A stretch of 64,000 nucleotides of DNA from Blakeslea trispora (Eukaryota > Mucoromycota > Mucoromycetes > Mucorales > Choanephoraceae): the NCBI GenBank assembly GCA_025331445.1, contig JAIWNE010000001.1, forward strand, positions 806,001 to 870,000, written 5' to 3'. The position numbers and the translations under genes are program-made. Of this stretch, positions 35,764 through 47,600 are shown piece by piece. Each line of letters opens with the position of its first letter. Positions within the stretch are counted from its first letter, which is position 1. The notes under the pieces were generated by a model, which made no database searches, was not told the DNA's origin, and saw only the letters and a program-made list of their open reading frames with translations.

Positions 35764-37459
35764 ATGTCTTTACTGCTTACAAAGACCTGTGAATATGCTA
35801 TTTTGATTACAATTCAACAAGGTATTCATTAAACAAGTAGAATCCCCTTTTTTTTAACTTAACAATATATCCATAGGACGTTATTTTGACCAAATAGATA
35901 CAGTCCGAGTAGAAAGTGAATTAGACTTGAAGCTACCACCTTCTATTGACGACCTCATACCTCAAAAGACAACGATCAGCACACCGCTGACCAAAGTAGA
36001 TTGTCATGGCAACTGTACCTTCAACGCTTCACTTGTCTATTATGTCTCACTCAAACAACTCACTCGACTTCGGAAACTGAATGCGACTACCACACTCACA
36101 GTACCACAGACAGGCACCAGTCTCTCATTCACCATGGCAGATGCCAAAGAAGTCGTGCCTCAAGCAGGTCATAAACTCGATCAGATTCACAAATTCGTCT
36201 CAGACAAGGGCTCATGGTGCTCTCTGTCTCATACCCAGCAACTCAAGGTCGGATTGTTCTATGTAGCCATGCCAGATACCAACACACCTACTGCTGTTGC
36301 CAGTACACCTTCTATTCAGTTACGATCCCCTCCACCTACACCCATGTTACCAACCAACCTGAGCAACACTCTAAAAAAAAAGAAAAAAGCGGTTTCCGGT
36401 ATCCTAGGTCATCAGACCACCCCCAACATGCCTTCCTCCTCACTCTCCAATACATCCCATCGAAAAAAGAAAGTGACCCCCAAAGAGCCACCTCGGCTAA
36501 GAAGAGTTAAATCATCTCTCAAGGACATGAATATTGAAGAGTTGGCGGATGCTCTTAAAAACGTCCATCTCTTTCATGATACAGTACCACCATTACCACC
36601 CCCACCAAAAACACCCGTCTCTTTCAGTCATGTTCCCTTACCACAGAAACAACAATCCTATCATCAGATAGGCAAAGGCACTTCGCATTATACCTTTTAT
36701 TTCCGTATCATGTATGCAGATCATGTCAATTCCGTCCTCAAAGACACCACCAAACGACTGAAAAAGCCTTATCTCAGTTACAGTTTTCTCACTCACTATA
36801 CATTGGCACCTGCTGCCTCTATTTCATCCCAACCGACCCATATCAAATCATGCTATTCACTCCGAGGCCATTTGATCGAAATTCAAGATTGGTTAGATGC
36901 TCAACAGTCGATTGCGCTAGACTATGTCTTGATGGACAAATGGTCCAAGCAGACCATGGGCCAAGCGCATGTTCCTCTTGAAGGCATTGCCTTTCAGGGT
37001 CAAGAACATCAGGACCGTGTCTATCCTGTGTATAATGAAGAAAAGGAGCAGTTGGCTACAGTGACGGTCCGGATTGGTATTGTCAGTGGATGGCATCAGG
37101 AGGATTACTTTAGACGAGAAGAAGAGGCACGACAGAGAAGAACCTATAGTGTGCCACCTACACCTTCCACAGGATCATTGACAGAGGAATCCCTGCTATC
37201 ACCTACCATGGTGGATTCATGGGAAAACACGCTTCATCAGACCAAGAAGATGCGTCATCACTCACAATCGAGTGTACCTACCTTACTTACCAGTTCTACC
37301 TCTACCAAGAGTTCTACAAGAGCACCACCTCCTATTCATCTTGTTCAATCTAGGCCTACAAGTTCAGCCAGTTATCTAAAGAGACCCTCTAGTATTCGAC
37401 AGTTGAGTTCACCCGTATCCTCTGTTATCTATCGACATCAAAGAAAACAATGTTTGTAA
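35764..37459 (+). CDS. Cep120-like C2-domain protein
   Basis: Two exons (35764-35821 and 35877-37459) encode 546 residues. The joined N-terminus, EYAILITIQQGRYFDQ, continues into a first C2-like domain ending KGSWCSLSHTQQLKVGLFYVAM. A Ser/Pro/Thr-rich linker with basic patches follows. A second C2-like block at about residues 290-450 (HYTFYFRIMYADHVNSVL, CYSLRGHLIEIQDWLD, MGQAHVPLEGIAFQG, ATVTVRIGIVSGW) resembles the Cep120/DUF3668 layout. The C-terminus is basic, Ser/Thr-rich and disordered. In animals Cep120 acts in centriole elongation, and Mucorales are thought to lack centrioles, so that function is unlikely here. The assignment comes from motif pattern only; another C2 family is possible. 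Confidence 0.55.
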
Positions 37460-37561
37460 AACTGTATATTCTATATCCTTTTTTTTTTATATATATAATA
37501 TTTAATCCTATTATTACATAATAAAACCTATGATCTATTCCTATGTGCTATAAAATAAGGC

Positions 37562-38734
37562 CTATGGAGATGATGTTAAAGTGGTTTCCTGTAGAGGCAT
37601 AGATGATTGAAAAGACAAGATATGTTCTGCCTGTTGAGTGATTTCTTCAAGTGATCCTGTTAGTTTCGATAAAAGGGCACCTTGTTCCGGAGAGACTCGT
37701 CTTCGGAGTCGTTCCAATCGAGTCATGGCATGGTCAAATTCTTGTAGGTCTTGGTAAGGGTTTTGTGGTACTGAAGGTAACCTAGGTCGATAATCAACAG
37801 GTGGTGGTAATAAGGAAGGAGAAGGGCTGGTTTTTCTGTAATGATAGAGTGGATCGAACCGGTTTGTTTTTGTAAGAGAAGGTAATGGTTTATGTTGAGG
37901 AAAGAGAGGTGGTGTTCTAGGTGGAGGGGGTAATCGTTGTAGAGTATGGCTGGAGGTGGCATTTTCACTTTGGCTGCGTCGATTGAAGGCCTGAAATGCT
38001 GTTAGACGTTTAGGTACAATATAATCCTCGATGGGAGGAACAAAATGATGTGTGTTTGGAGGGTCATGAAACTGTTTTTGTTCTTTACGCTGTTTTGCCT
38101 TTTCTTCATCATCATCACTAGGGTTATCGCTGGTAGGTGATAGAGTTCGTTTCCGTATGTCTTCTTCTTCATTTGAGGAATCTAGCTCATCGTCTTCTTC
38201 TTCTTCTTCTTGTGGATGATGATCATCTCCTGCAACAATAATTCGTTTTCTTCGCTTAATCACACTCCGCTTCATACTGACAGGTCGATGCACATTATGT
38301 AATTTATAATAAAGACCACATGCATTACAGATAGTATTGCCTGCTTCATCTCTTCGCCAAAGAGGTGTGGTTGTTGTTCGGCAGTTGGCACATATCAGTG
38401 CTGTATGTCGATTGACTTGATGTTGATTAAAAGCAGGACAACCTTCACAGGAAGGAGAGCCACCTGTGCCATTACATTGTCCGTTACCTGGACATGTTCC
38501 CATAGCAGGTTGAGAGAGAGGAGGAGGTTGTTGAAGCTTCTTAAAGTTACGCTTCATGGAAGGAGGACGTAAGGTATTTCTGGCTTTCAGATAGAGACCA
38601 CACGCGTTACAGATAGTGTCTCCGTTAGGTGCTCTTCTCCAGAGTGGAGTGGTGGTCGTACTGCAATTCGCACAGACAGTAGCTGAAACCTGTGTAGGCT
38701 GAGTGTTCTTTTTGGATGGTTGGGTACTATCCAT
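37562..38734 (-). CDS. SREA: GATA factor of the SREA/Sre1/Urbs1 iron-regulator class
   Basis: A single exon of 390 residues. Two GATA zinc fingers, C21-x2-C24...C42-x2-C45 and C115-x2-C118...C136-x2-C139, each have TPLWRR and NACGLY. Between them lies a Cys-rich block, [19 protein letters not shown] (Cys 81, 87, 96, 99). This two-finger plus Cys-rich layout is diagnostic of fungal iron repressors of siderophore and iron-uptake genes; the Cys block is linked to iron sensing. A basic stretch follows finger 2, then an acidic run and a C-terminal heptad-like segment ([15 protein letters not shown]). The ATP7-independent copper chaperone gene ATX1 lies 5 kb away, but nothing shows direct control. 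No introns. Confidence 0.9.
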   Translation of the reverse strand: MDSTQPSKKNTQPTQVSATVCANCSTTTTPLWRRAPNGDTICNACGLYLKARNTLRPPSMKRNFKKLQQPPPLSQPAMGTCPGNGQCNGTGGSPSCEGCPAFNQHQVNRHTALICANCRTTTTPLWRRDEAGNTICNACGLYYKLHNVHRPVSMKRSVIKRRKRIIVAGDDHHPQEEEEEDDELDSSNEEEDIRKRTLSPTSDNPSDDDEEKAKQRKEQKQFHDPPNTHHFVPPIEDYIVPKRLTAFQAFNRRSQSENATSSHTLQRLPPPPRTPPLFPQHKPLPSLTKTNRFDPLYHYRKTSPSPSLLPPPVDYRPRLPSVPQNPYQDLQEFDHAMTRLERLRRRVSPEQGALLSKLTGSLEEITQQAEHILSFQSSMPLQETTLTSSP

Positions 38735-39149
38735 GATTCATTGATCTTTCTTGTTTTGTTTTGTAGTCTTGGGGGGTAGTGAAGGTATATTAAGAAAGAG
38801 AGAGAGAGAGAGAAAGAAAGAAAGAAAGAAAAAATAAAGAGAGAGAGATTTTTTCTTGATAGTATAGTTTGTATTATAAAAAATGACATGTGACTTGAGT
38901 AGCACTAACCAGTCATTATTATGGTATAAAATAGGTGGTACAAACAAAAAAAAAGATGACATTTTATTCAGACACTTTTTGAGGAAATAATTGTAATGTC
39001 AAAGTCTTTGATGAGCATAAGCTATTTCTTTATTATAGCATACATCAATTATAAAACACATAAAAAAAAAGAACAAATAAGACTTGTGGTTTTTCATACA
39101 CAATTAGTTCATCTATAAATGTTTACAGTCAATTATTTTCTTTTTTTAT
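38735..39149. other. Intergenic region
   Basis: The 5' flank of the GATA-factor gene, with GA/GAAA-rich microsatellite-like sequence at 38798-38848, and the 3' flank of the DCN1-like gene. No gene. Confidence 0.45.
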
Positions 39150-40233
39150 TTACAGTGCTTTGTTTTTCCATTCAACAAAATCATCAAACAATACTGGCCC
39201 TAGGTAAAATTTGTCAGGCATATTATGCAAACATACTTTTTTTTTTTTTGCTTGATTGTAACTTACAAGAAGAAGTGCAATCATAAGTTGATAGGTCTTG
39301 AGGCACAGCCTTACAAAAGTCTAACAAGCTTGACCATTGATCTTTGTTGATGACCTTGACAGGCTTCATTTGCTATCATGTAGGCCAATGAGAAGAGTAG
39401 GCTAAAAAAAATTTTTTTTTTATCCTTACTTGAATGAACTGAATAAATGATTTAATAATAGGGTATTTAGGCTCTAATAAAATAGACCAAAGAGCAATGG
39501 CAGTCTAAAAAAAAATTATAAATGAATACCAGTGATTTTAGTAGTTATTTTGTCACTTTTACTTCCACATCCATGCTTTTTTGAGTAGTGGATTTAACGT
39601 ATTGAAATGAAAAGAGATACAGTCGCTTGAATTCGCTTGGATCATTCAAGATGGTTTCCTCCCAATGATAAAGTATCTTTTTGAATTCTTCTGGTGTAAT
39701 GACACTATAATACGTGTTAAAGTGTGTTCTCTGTCTTGATAAAGCACTTTACTCTAAAGAAGACATGGTTTGCATGAACTCTTGTTTTGTAATATAGCCC
39801 ATTTGATTTGATTTCATCTTATAGCCAACAATCAATGGGAGTGTCTGTAAGAGAAGATCAGATGGGGGTTTTGCTTTAGAGGATTCTATGCAGCTCACAC
39901 TTTACACTTTCTAGATTGACACTCAAGTCTGAAAAGAATTGTTGACAACCATCAGGCGTTATGATATCTCGATTATCAGGCTCAGCATATTGATCAAACC
40001 ATTTCTGTTGAGTGTCTGTTGCTTTATTTGGCTATTTGGCATTGTTGTGTATTACTGTCAATGATCATATTTCTTTTGAATATTACCTTTGATGTGCTAA
40101 ACAAAAAGAATGATAAGTGTATAAGCAAAGCATAGTTGTTATTTTTTTTTTACTCTTGTTTTCTTTTTGGTATTTTTGGTTTTTTGGCAGTAAGCACTTG
40201 TGAGTTACTGGCTGCCTTTCGTTTAGGTGGCAT
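39150..40233 (-). CDS. DCN1: DCN1-like cullin neddylation factor
   Basis: Eight exons: 40233-40154, 40095-40086, 40031-39906, 39844-39753, 39704-39563, 39504-39430, 39372-39267 and 39199-39150. They sum to 227 codons and close in frame. The N-terminus MPPKRKAASN is a basic, nuclear-signal-like leader with no UBA domain, as in the DCNL4/5 branch. The PONY domain follows: KWFDQYAEPDNRDIITPDG, LPLIVGYKMKSNQMGYITKQEFMQ, INKDQWSSLLDFCKAVPQDLSTYD and the C-terminal WPVLFDDFVEWKNKAL. The WPVL and FVEW residues of the diagnostic motif are present. In the family it works as an E3 co-factor that helps Ubc12 load Nedd8 onto cullins. Exon 2 is only 10 nt long. No single open frame covers the gene, so it is easily missed. 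Confidence 0.87.
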
Positions 40234-40445
40234 AATAATAATAATAAAAAAAGAAGAGAGAGAGAGAGAAAAAAAAAGAGGAAGAAGAAAAAAAAAATTA
40301 ATACTTCGAACTTTTTTTTTTTTTTCACTCAGCAAAAAAAAAAGCGTCTCGGAACAACCAAACGGATACTTTATTCGCATAAATCAAGTCCTTTCTTAAC
40401 CAAGGTATTGATGTTACACTAGCAAAGGCATGATAAACCCCATTC

Positions 40446-41336
40446 TCAATTGGCCTGGTGAAGTTTCAATAGAGCTTCAAACACAGTCATGTTAATCGTT
40501 GTAAGAGGAATACCCCAAGCAATACGCACAAGCGTACCACGGGTAAATGCTCTTATACCCCCCTCATAACACCACATACGATAGGCAATCTGAACAGGTC
40601 CACCACGATAAGCTTGTTCTTGTCGCGATACTTGCCAACGTGTCTTGACAATATCAAGTGGTGTAGAAACGATAATGCCTAACGCACTAGCAACAGCAGA
40701 GCAAAAGAGATAGACGAGGATAGTTTGATCCGACGATTGATGTTTCAGATACTCATAGACAACAAAATAAGTTACTGAGTGTGGTAGAAAGACAGCAATC
40801 GACATCCAATAGCCTCGATAGAAACTGGCTAGTCCCTCATGACGCATCTGCTGTACCAGTTGCCATGTAGACTGAGGGTTGATCTGTAACTGACTCTTGA
40901 TCACTTCCATAGGCGTGAAAAAGATACCTGCAGCAAGTTCAGCAAACGATCCCGAGATGGCATGGTTTAAAAGTACTTCTTTGGATAGTCCTAATGTATC
41001 CAAATAAACTTTAGACCACTCGTAACAGACCAGATAGACTGTCAGGGCAGGCACAGAAAACAAAAGTGTGATACCCATACCACGGTAAAGCGACATGGCT
41101 CTTTTGTCTATTTGGGATGTTGGGTCTATAAGCAAGTCATAATGTGTTGATTTTGTTTGAAGACGAGTCTTTATTGTATCCACTTGTAAAAAATATTAGA
41201 TTTTTTTTTAAAAAAAAAAGAAAATCATTCACTATAGAAAATAATAAAGGAATTTACATGGATAAGTGACTGAACGAGCTATGAGAGCCGCTACACTAGA
41301 GGCTATAAGGTAGAAAGTATCCACCGTCATTGGCAT
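40446..41336 (-). CDS. Mitochondrial carrier family protein
   Basis: Two exons (41336-41258 and 41182-40446) encode 271 residues with three repeats, marked by the carrier signatures PLDTIKTRLQ (across the splice), PMEVIKSQLQ and PLDIVKTRWQ. Each is followed by the usual second-helix glycines (LYRGMGITLL, FYRGYWMSIAV, FTRGTLVRIAWG). Length and spacing fit the six-helix solute carriers of the inner mitochondrial membrane. The middle repeat has Glu for Asp in its signature, as many carriers do. Sequence alone does not show the substrate; I would not assign a specific member. It sits head-to-tail with the molybdopterin synthase subunit, whose stop is 74 bp upstream of its ATG. Confidence 0.9.
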
Positions 41337-41410
41337 AGGGGTATATTGTCTTTTATATAGAAAATAATAATAATAAAAAAAAAAAGTAGAGAAAAGAGAG
41401 AGAGAGAAAA

Positions 41411-41734
41411 TCATCCACCGCTTACGGGAGGAATAATGGCGATTTCTGAGTTAGGTTGAATGATGGTAGTACTTTCTTTCTCTTTCTCAACATAGTCCAT
41501 ATTGACTGCATACATGCATAAAGTCAACAGTTGGTTTAGTTTCGGTCCATATTGAGATACCAAAAAATCTGATAAACGAGACAAAGTCCAATCGTGACCA
41601 AGTTCAATTGTTTCTTGGTCCTTTTGTGTGATATCTTTTACGCCAGCAAAATAAAGCACTGTGATCTAAACAAGATTGAGTTTCAAGGCTCACTGTCTCT
41701 TTTGTAGTGGAAAAATTAGACTCACTTTGCTCAT
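41411..41734 (-). CDS. MOCS2A: Molybdopterin synthase small subunit (MoaD/MOCS2A-like)
   Basis: Two exons, 41734-41726 (just MSK) and 41665-41411, encode 87 residues: MSKITVLYFAGVKDITQK..., a ubiquitin-like fold ending in the expected Gly-Gly (IIPPVSGG). In the family the C-terminal glycine is made a thiocarboxylate and donates sulfur to precursor Z in molybdenum-cofactor synthesis, together with the large MoaE-type subunit, not present here. The length is normal and the double-glycine tail is intact. The first exon is tiny (9 nt) and was located by the ATG and GTGAGT donor. Confidence 0.87.
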
Positions 41735-42316
41735 TGTCCTTTTTTAAGAAAGAAGAAAAAAAAAAGAAAAAGAGAGAGAGAGAAAAAATAGAGGGTCTTT
41801 AAAAAGAAAATCACAGGTAGATACACTGTATTTGAAATTAACAAATTAGGAGGGGGGGGAGCATAATCTTTCTTAAAAGAGCAATCAGTCAAGCTTGTTC
41901 CTTGTAATTAATGACATGTTTAGCCTAGAGACAGATTGTAATTGACCAAACTAAAGCTCTAGTTCAGAAAAAGAAGAAAGAAAACAAACAGTAGGCGAGT
42001 TTGATAGGCAAGATGAAAACTCTCTTCAAAGTTCATGCTACACGCTTAGTATCACCATACATATGCTGGCAGTGAAATTCACTTTTCTTTCAGAAGACAC
42101 ATGTAACTTTATTGGTTAACCTGAGAAAAGAACTATACCAAACTATCAAAGAAATCAAGCAAACTAGTATTTAATGTACATAAAGTACAAATCAAAGAAA
42201 GGGATAAAGTACTAAAAATAGGCTTCCAGCCAAAAAAAAAATGCATTTTGTGTGAGCGTAAACATTATAAATGCTATAATTCTTTTGTCCTCCCTCTTTC
42301 TTCCTTTATCTTCTTC
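41735..42316. other. Divergent intergenic region
   Basis: Between the molybdopterin subunit (-) and the secreted inhibitor-like gene (+). AT-rich with a G9 run near 41849-41860. No gene. Confidence 0.4.
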
Positions 42317-42697
42317 ATGCTCAAGCTTGTTTTGTGTATCCTCTTTACACTTGCTGCTGTCTGTATGGCAGCAGGTCCCAAGGATCCTACTGTATTGGCC
42401 ATCGCTTTTCATCTTGAAGACGCAGAGATCAGAGCTGACACATTGGTATGCAATCCACCTGGCGGAACTCATCCTAACGCCACTGTTGCTTGCAATCTAC
42501 TGAAACAAGCAAAGGGTAATCTGAATTCTATCAAGCCTTTGGACAGATACTGTCGCCCTACTGATTACTTTGTCAACGTAACTATCAAAGGAACTTATGA
42601 AGGTCAACTGATTGATTTCAAAAAGAAATACCGCAATGGTTGTTATGCACTCGTACGCTTAAGAGAGCTTGTGGAGCACTTTTTAGACTACAAATAA
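42317..42697 (+). CDS. Secreted Streptomyces subtilisin inhibitor (SSI)-like protein
   Basis: A 126-residue protein in one exon. I chose ATG 42317 because it begins a signal peptide (MLKLVLCILFTLAAVCMAAG). The mature part has VCNPPGGTHPNATVAC, the SSI hallmark C-x-P-x-G-G-THP block, then Cys79, a beta strand FVNVTIKGTYEG (SSI has VDGxWxG) and NGC at Cys109. The four Cys (45, 59, 79, 109) match the two SSI disulfides; the second pair has the same 30-residue spacing as in SSI. Two N-glycosylation sequons (NATV, NVTI) are present. SSI proteins are secreted serine-protease inhibitors, best known from Streptomyces. The reactive loop after Cys79 is CRPTDYF, with Pro where SSI has Met at P1, so the target protease is uncertain. 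Confidence 0.8.
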   Translation: MLKLVLCILFTLAAVCMAAGPKDPTVLAIAFHLEDAEIRADTLVCNPPGGTHPNATVACNLLKQAKGNLNSIKPLDRYCRPTDYFVNVTIKGTYEGQLIDFKKKYRNGCYALVRLRELVEHFLDYK

Positions 42698-43445
42698 ATG
42701 ATTCAAAATAGCCTTTCTTTATATATATGTATATGCATATTTCGGTCTTTCTGTATCGTTTTGATCACCCTTTATTATCTCTGCAACACAATTCCCTTTT
42801 TTGTGTATAGATGAGTTCAACCAAGTCATATCTTGAGGCAGTCAATAGATGACTTGGATCCTGAAGGAGGAGGGGGGGGGCTAAATGGAATTTATAAATG
42901 AGGGCATCAATCAAGATTGAGCTCACTAGTGAATGACAACACCCATACCCAAGTAAGTCTACCATGCGCGTTGAGTGTAAAAAATAGAGAGAGAGAGAGA
43001 GAGAGAGAGAGGAGCAAATAGGCAAACTACCATCATAAGTATATGGCCATCTCATTTTACATCCCATTGAAGTAATTGCACTGAATTGTCTAAAAGGCCA
43101 AGACTTGTAAGCCTACATTCTAGCAGTCTAGAACCTTTAAGACAATCTAGATAGTTTTGTTAAGCAATTTTCATAAGCCTGTAGTGACCAGATTGTTTGA
43201 GCTAATGAAGAAGAAAGCAAACAACCAAAAAAAAAGACCTCTCTAAATAGATAGACGTGATTGCATGACTTATGGCTAAATAGCATCATGAGTGAAGCAG
43301 AAATGACTAAGCAATGTGTGTTTGCCACTGGTGAATGAGCCAATAATTTAACTGTTTTTTAAGCCCAGATCACAATAAAGAAAATAAAAGCACTACCTTT
43401 CATTCTTTTTTTTTTATCTTCTTTCTTAAGCTTTATCTTTATACA
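42698..43445. other. Intergenic region
   Basis: (GA)n tract at about 42986-43012 and a G8 run near 42872. No gene found. Confidence 0.45.
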
Positions 43446-43779
43446 ATGGCTGTAAGCACATAACTTATACCCTAAATTCTCATCCATCCTATTGACGCGC
43501 TTATTTAAACCATTTTTAGCAATACACCTTTAATGTTGAAATGACCTGCAGTGGTTGTTCTAATGCAGTCAACAGAGCTTTGTCAAGACTTGAAGGTAAA
43601 AAGAAAAAAAAAGGGAGCAAAGTGGGAATGGAAAAAGGACCGTGTGTGCTAATCCGATAACAGGCATTGAAAAGATTGATGTCAACTTGGAAGAACAAAA
43701 GGTTGTCGTCGACACTGACCTTCCTCGCGAAACTGTTCTTGCTGCTATCAAGAAGACAGGCAAGACTGTTAAGGAATAA
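43446..43779 (+). CDS. ATX1: Copper chaperone Atx1
   Basis: Three exons (43446-43451, 43520-43595 and 43664-43779) encode 65 residues, a typical Atx1/HMA-fold length. MAQYTFNVEMTCSGCSNAV carries the copper-binding MTCxxC motif; a conserved KTGKTV loop lies near the C-terminus. In the family it hands Cu(I) from the cytosol to the Ccc2-type P-ATPase of the secretory pathway, which supplies copper to multicopper oxidases used in iron uptake. The first exon holds only ATG-GCT. Found by joining exons; no long single frame covers it. Confidence 0.95.
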
Positions 43780-44645
43780 ACGAATTAAATAGATTATGTT
43801 ACATAAAGAAGTCTATTTTAATTGGATTTTACAGTATAAGTTGAGATATTAAATGTAATTCTTCCGTTAGAGTGACAAGAGTTAGATTTGACTTTAAATG
43901 TCAAAGAGGAAACGTACCTTTTATTTTTCTAACAAAACGTCGATCCTTTGGGTTCTCAGATCATGAACAAGACCCAGTCAACATTGCTTATAGGCATTCA
44001 TTTTTTTTTTGAAACATCCCCTTGAAGGTACCTGAGTATTTGTTTGAGAATGTCAATCATATTAAATCACGTGATTTGTTACTGAATGATTGAGAAAAAA
44101 AAAAGTTATATACGGGTTACCCAAGAGCAATCAAATGTTACTTTTAACCCTTATTGCCTTCCTTTTGACATCTGACGAGAAATTCATACCTCTGTCAAAG
44201 CTCAGAATTTGCTGCTAATTTCTTTGTCATTAGCAAGATTAGGTTTGTTATCTGATTAAGGATAGATATACCTGAACTCTCTGATTGGTCAAACAAATCA
44301 ACCATCCGTCAACAACAAATGCATTCTGAATAAAGAGACTTGGTATTTGGTGGTGCCACCTTTTTTTTTTCTTCAAATTGAGGTGAGTGAATATACAGTG
44401 TTAGTGTACTCAAATTCGCTTAATCCAATTAATAAACAATGAGTTATCATACTCTTGTTCAAGCTGAGGGTAACACGAGTTGTCAGTGACAACACTGGCA
44501 ACATTAAAGTGAAAAAACATCAACAACTAAAAAGTTCTATTTGTCTAAAAATAACTTTATAATCTTTTCAAAATACGATGAGGGTATTTACAATAAAAGA
44601 AACTGTAGAGGCACAATTTACTTTAGAATCTATAATATTGACTAT
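43780..44645. other. Convergent intergenic region
   Basis: The 3' flanks of ATX1 and UTP10. A palindromic ATCACGTGAT (about 44067-44076) is an E-box core. No gene. Confidence 0.4.
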
Positions 44646-47600
44646 CTAGTTGAAGAATTTATCTATGCTTTCACCTAAATGAGACTCGATAGTAGCATTG
44701 ACTTGTTGAACAGCCTTCTCGACACGGACGTCATCATCTTCCATCAATTCAGCAAGGAAAGAGATACTTTCAGCCAAGAAGAGCAACCATTCCTCACCAA
44801 GACGAATATAGAATTCCTCAATACACTTCAAGGCAGCCAATCTGATTTCAGGATCGTCTTCTCTTGTCTTCAACAATACCTTGTGGTTAAGAGGCTTCCA
44901 GAGTGTATCATTAGAGACAGTGACAGCCATTTGGCCAACACAAGAAACAACATAGGTGTTCATGCGACTAAGATAGTCAGAGTTAGTGCCCTTACTAGTA
45001 ATCAACAGTTGGTCAACAACAGGGTCCAAAATCTTTTCAAACTTGGTGGTGTTCCACAAGTTATCATTGTCATACAAGAAGGATTTGCGAAGAGAAGACA
45101 TGATGAAGTTCCAAGTAGAATCAACTTCTTGTGCTTCCTCCTTGTAACGAACCAAACGCATAATAACATCATCAACCAAGTAGCCATAGTAAGGAGTAAA
45201 GATAGATTTGAGCTTCTCTAAAAGAGCATCCACAAGCTTATAGAAGAAGAGTACACGCTTGCTACTATCTTCAGAGGCGGCAGTAAGCTCAATAGTAGCC
45301 CAATCAACAACCTTGAGGAACAAGGGCTTGAACAAGGTTTCATTCAACTTCATGACTAAATCAAGGAAAGCAGTAATGATAGAGCCTTCGATCTCAGTCA
45401 AATCTTCATCTTCCAATTGATTGTCATGAAGGCGACGGATATCAAAGGCAGTCAAGAAGAATTTGAATAGTTGCTTGTAATGAGAAGTCATGACATCACG
45501 AGACATGTTACGAATAGCTTGTGAGATGATAGAATACAAGGCCAAAATCGATTTTGTGCCATTTTTGACAGCAGTATCGTAAAAGGCAAAGACAGGTGTC
45601 AAAAGAACACGAGGGGAAACGTTGGTGGCTAATTGAGACAAGACATGAACAGCCTTGGACTCAATGGTTGCTTTTTGTGTTTGAGATGCATCAAAGTTAT
45701 AGATGGAGGGATGCAACAAGCCATTTAAGATCTTGGTGATATAAGGACTGATAAAGTGAGGCAAAACAGTAACAATTGTTTCAAGAGCAGTAATGACACC
45801 AACTTGTAAGAAGGTGTTTGGCGACTCAGCAGCCACAGTTGTGTTGAGAACATCTGTGATAATAGGCATGAACTTGGGAAGATGAGGAACAGCACGTGGA
45901 CCAATTTCTTGACAAATAACAGTAAGACAAACAAGACTAGTGATTTGCAATTGAGCGTTGTTAGATTGAAGACTGTCAACACCAATAATAATAGGAATAG
46001 CATCGGCAAATTGACCAGGATAAAGGTTACCAAGTACTTTTGCAAGAGAGGCGATAGAGAGTAAGGCAGATTGCTTGTTAATGGCACGCTCCTCTTCAGT
46101 GGTTAATCCTGTAGATTCCTTTTGAATGACTTCAGTCAAGTTCTTGACCATGTCGATCAAAAGGTTTTCGGAGCCTTCGGGAGCATGGCCCTCAAATGAA
46201 ACAATCTTTTCATTAAAGATGTTCATAGCCTTGCGACGAATGGCATGGTCGTTGTGTTGAATCAGCTCGGAAATCACGTTAACAAAGGCGTCTAAAGGTA
46301 ACAAAGCGTTGACCTTGTCCAGTACATCATAGACAACCTTGAGAATAGCTCTCCAGAATTTAGCAACACTAGGGTTGGCTTCCTTGAGTACCGAGTAGTT
46401 ATCACGGAATTCAGTAAAGTAAGCAACAACCTTGAGAATGATCTCAACAGATTGGAGATAGTAAGGCTGCATAGTTTGAGCAAATTCTTCAGAAGTATTT
46501 CCTTGAGCCTTTACCTTGTTTAGGAATCCCTTGGAAGTCAAGAGTTGACCAACAAAGTTGAGAGTAGCAAGCTTGTATTGACGGAGCTGCTTAGCACTAT
46601 GCTCAGAAACGTTGAACAAATGGGCATCCTTAGTAGCAGCCATCTCTTGATCTTCAGGCTTCTCGTTAGGTAAGACAAGTAAGCCGTTCAACAAAGCCAA
46701 GACAGCATTCATTTGAGTTTCGGGACTAAAGTGCTGGCAGATCACCAAGCTGAATTCAGTGAGAGATTCGGCTTCAGAACGAGCACCCTTGGCCAAACGC
46801 TCAGTTAGCTTTTCCAAGAGAAGAGAAATAATGGCATACAAGAACTCGTTTTCGCCCAAGGTTTGAATCAATACAGTGAAAAGACGCAAACGTCTGTGCT
46901 TGGGAATATGGAATAGAGCATCAACAAAGACCTTGATAATAGGCTTAACTTCCAAGACCAGAGCAGCTTCATCATCATTGTTTGACTTTCTGCTAGAAAC
47001 AACCAATGGAGGTAAGATTTTTTCAAGTGTCTGTTGGATCACTTGGAAACTGTAATTATCGTCTTGACGAAGTACATTAGCACCCATAAAGGTAAATACA
47101 GGCATGATGTTATGCAAGACACATTCAGGGAACATGGATGCGATTGTAGCCATCAACAGCAAAGCTTGGTTGTGAGTCTGAGGATTGCCAGTAATACGGA
47201 TGCACTGAACTACAACATCAACACGAAGATCAGATTCTTCAATGGTAGCACCCTTTTCTTCAGCATGGTGGATGATACGAGTCAAAGCAGACATCAACAA
47301 TTGGTTGATGTATTCGATAGATACGGGAGCATCACGGAGATCAGCGTTAACCATGGCCGTCAAGACTTCAAACAAGGGCTTAACAAGTGTTTCATCCTTG
47401 TTGATCGTCTTGGACTCAATCAATTCCAAAACAGTAACAAGCTCGTAAAGATCAATGGCAGTAGTGTGTTGTACTTCAACAATAGTACGACCACGTTTTG
47501 CAGCAGGCTGGCCTGAATTGTTGTTAGCTGAAGGGCCGCCCAAGAGGTTTCTGGCGGCGGTCACAAGAAGACCTTCGAACAACTTGGCGTTCACATCGAC

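Noticed and set aside
40150..40380. 76-residue protein starting MRIKYPFGCSE
   Set aside because: Upstream part is 5' UTR; the true start is the internal ATG 40233 (MPPKRK), first exon of the DCN1-like gene.
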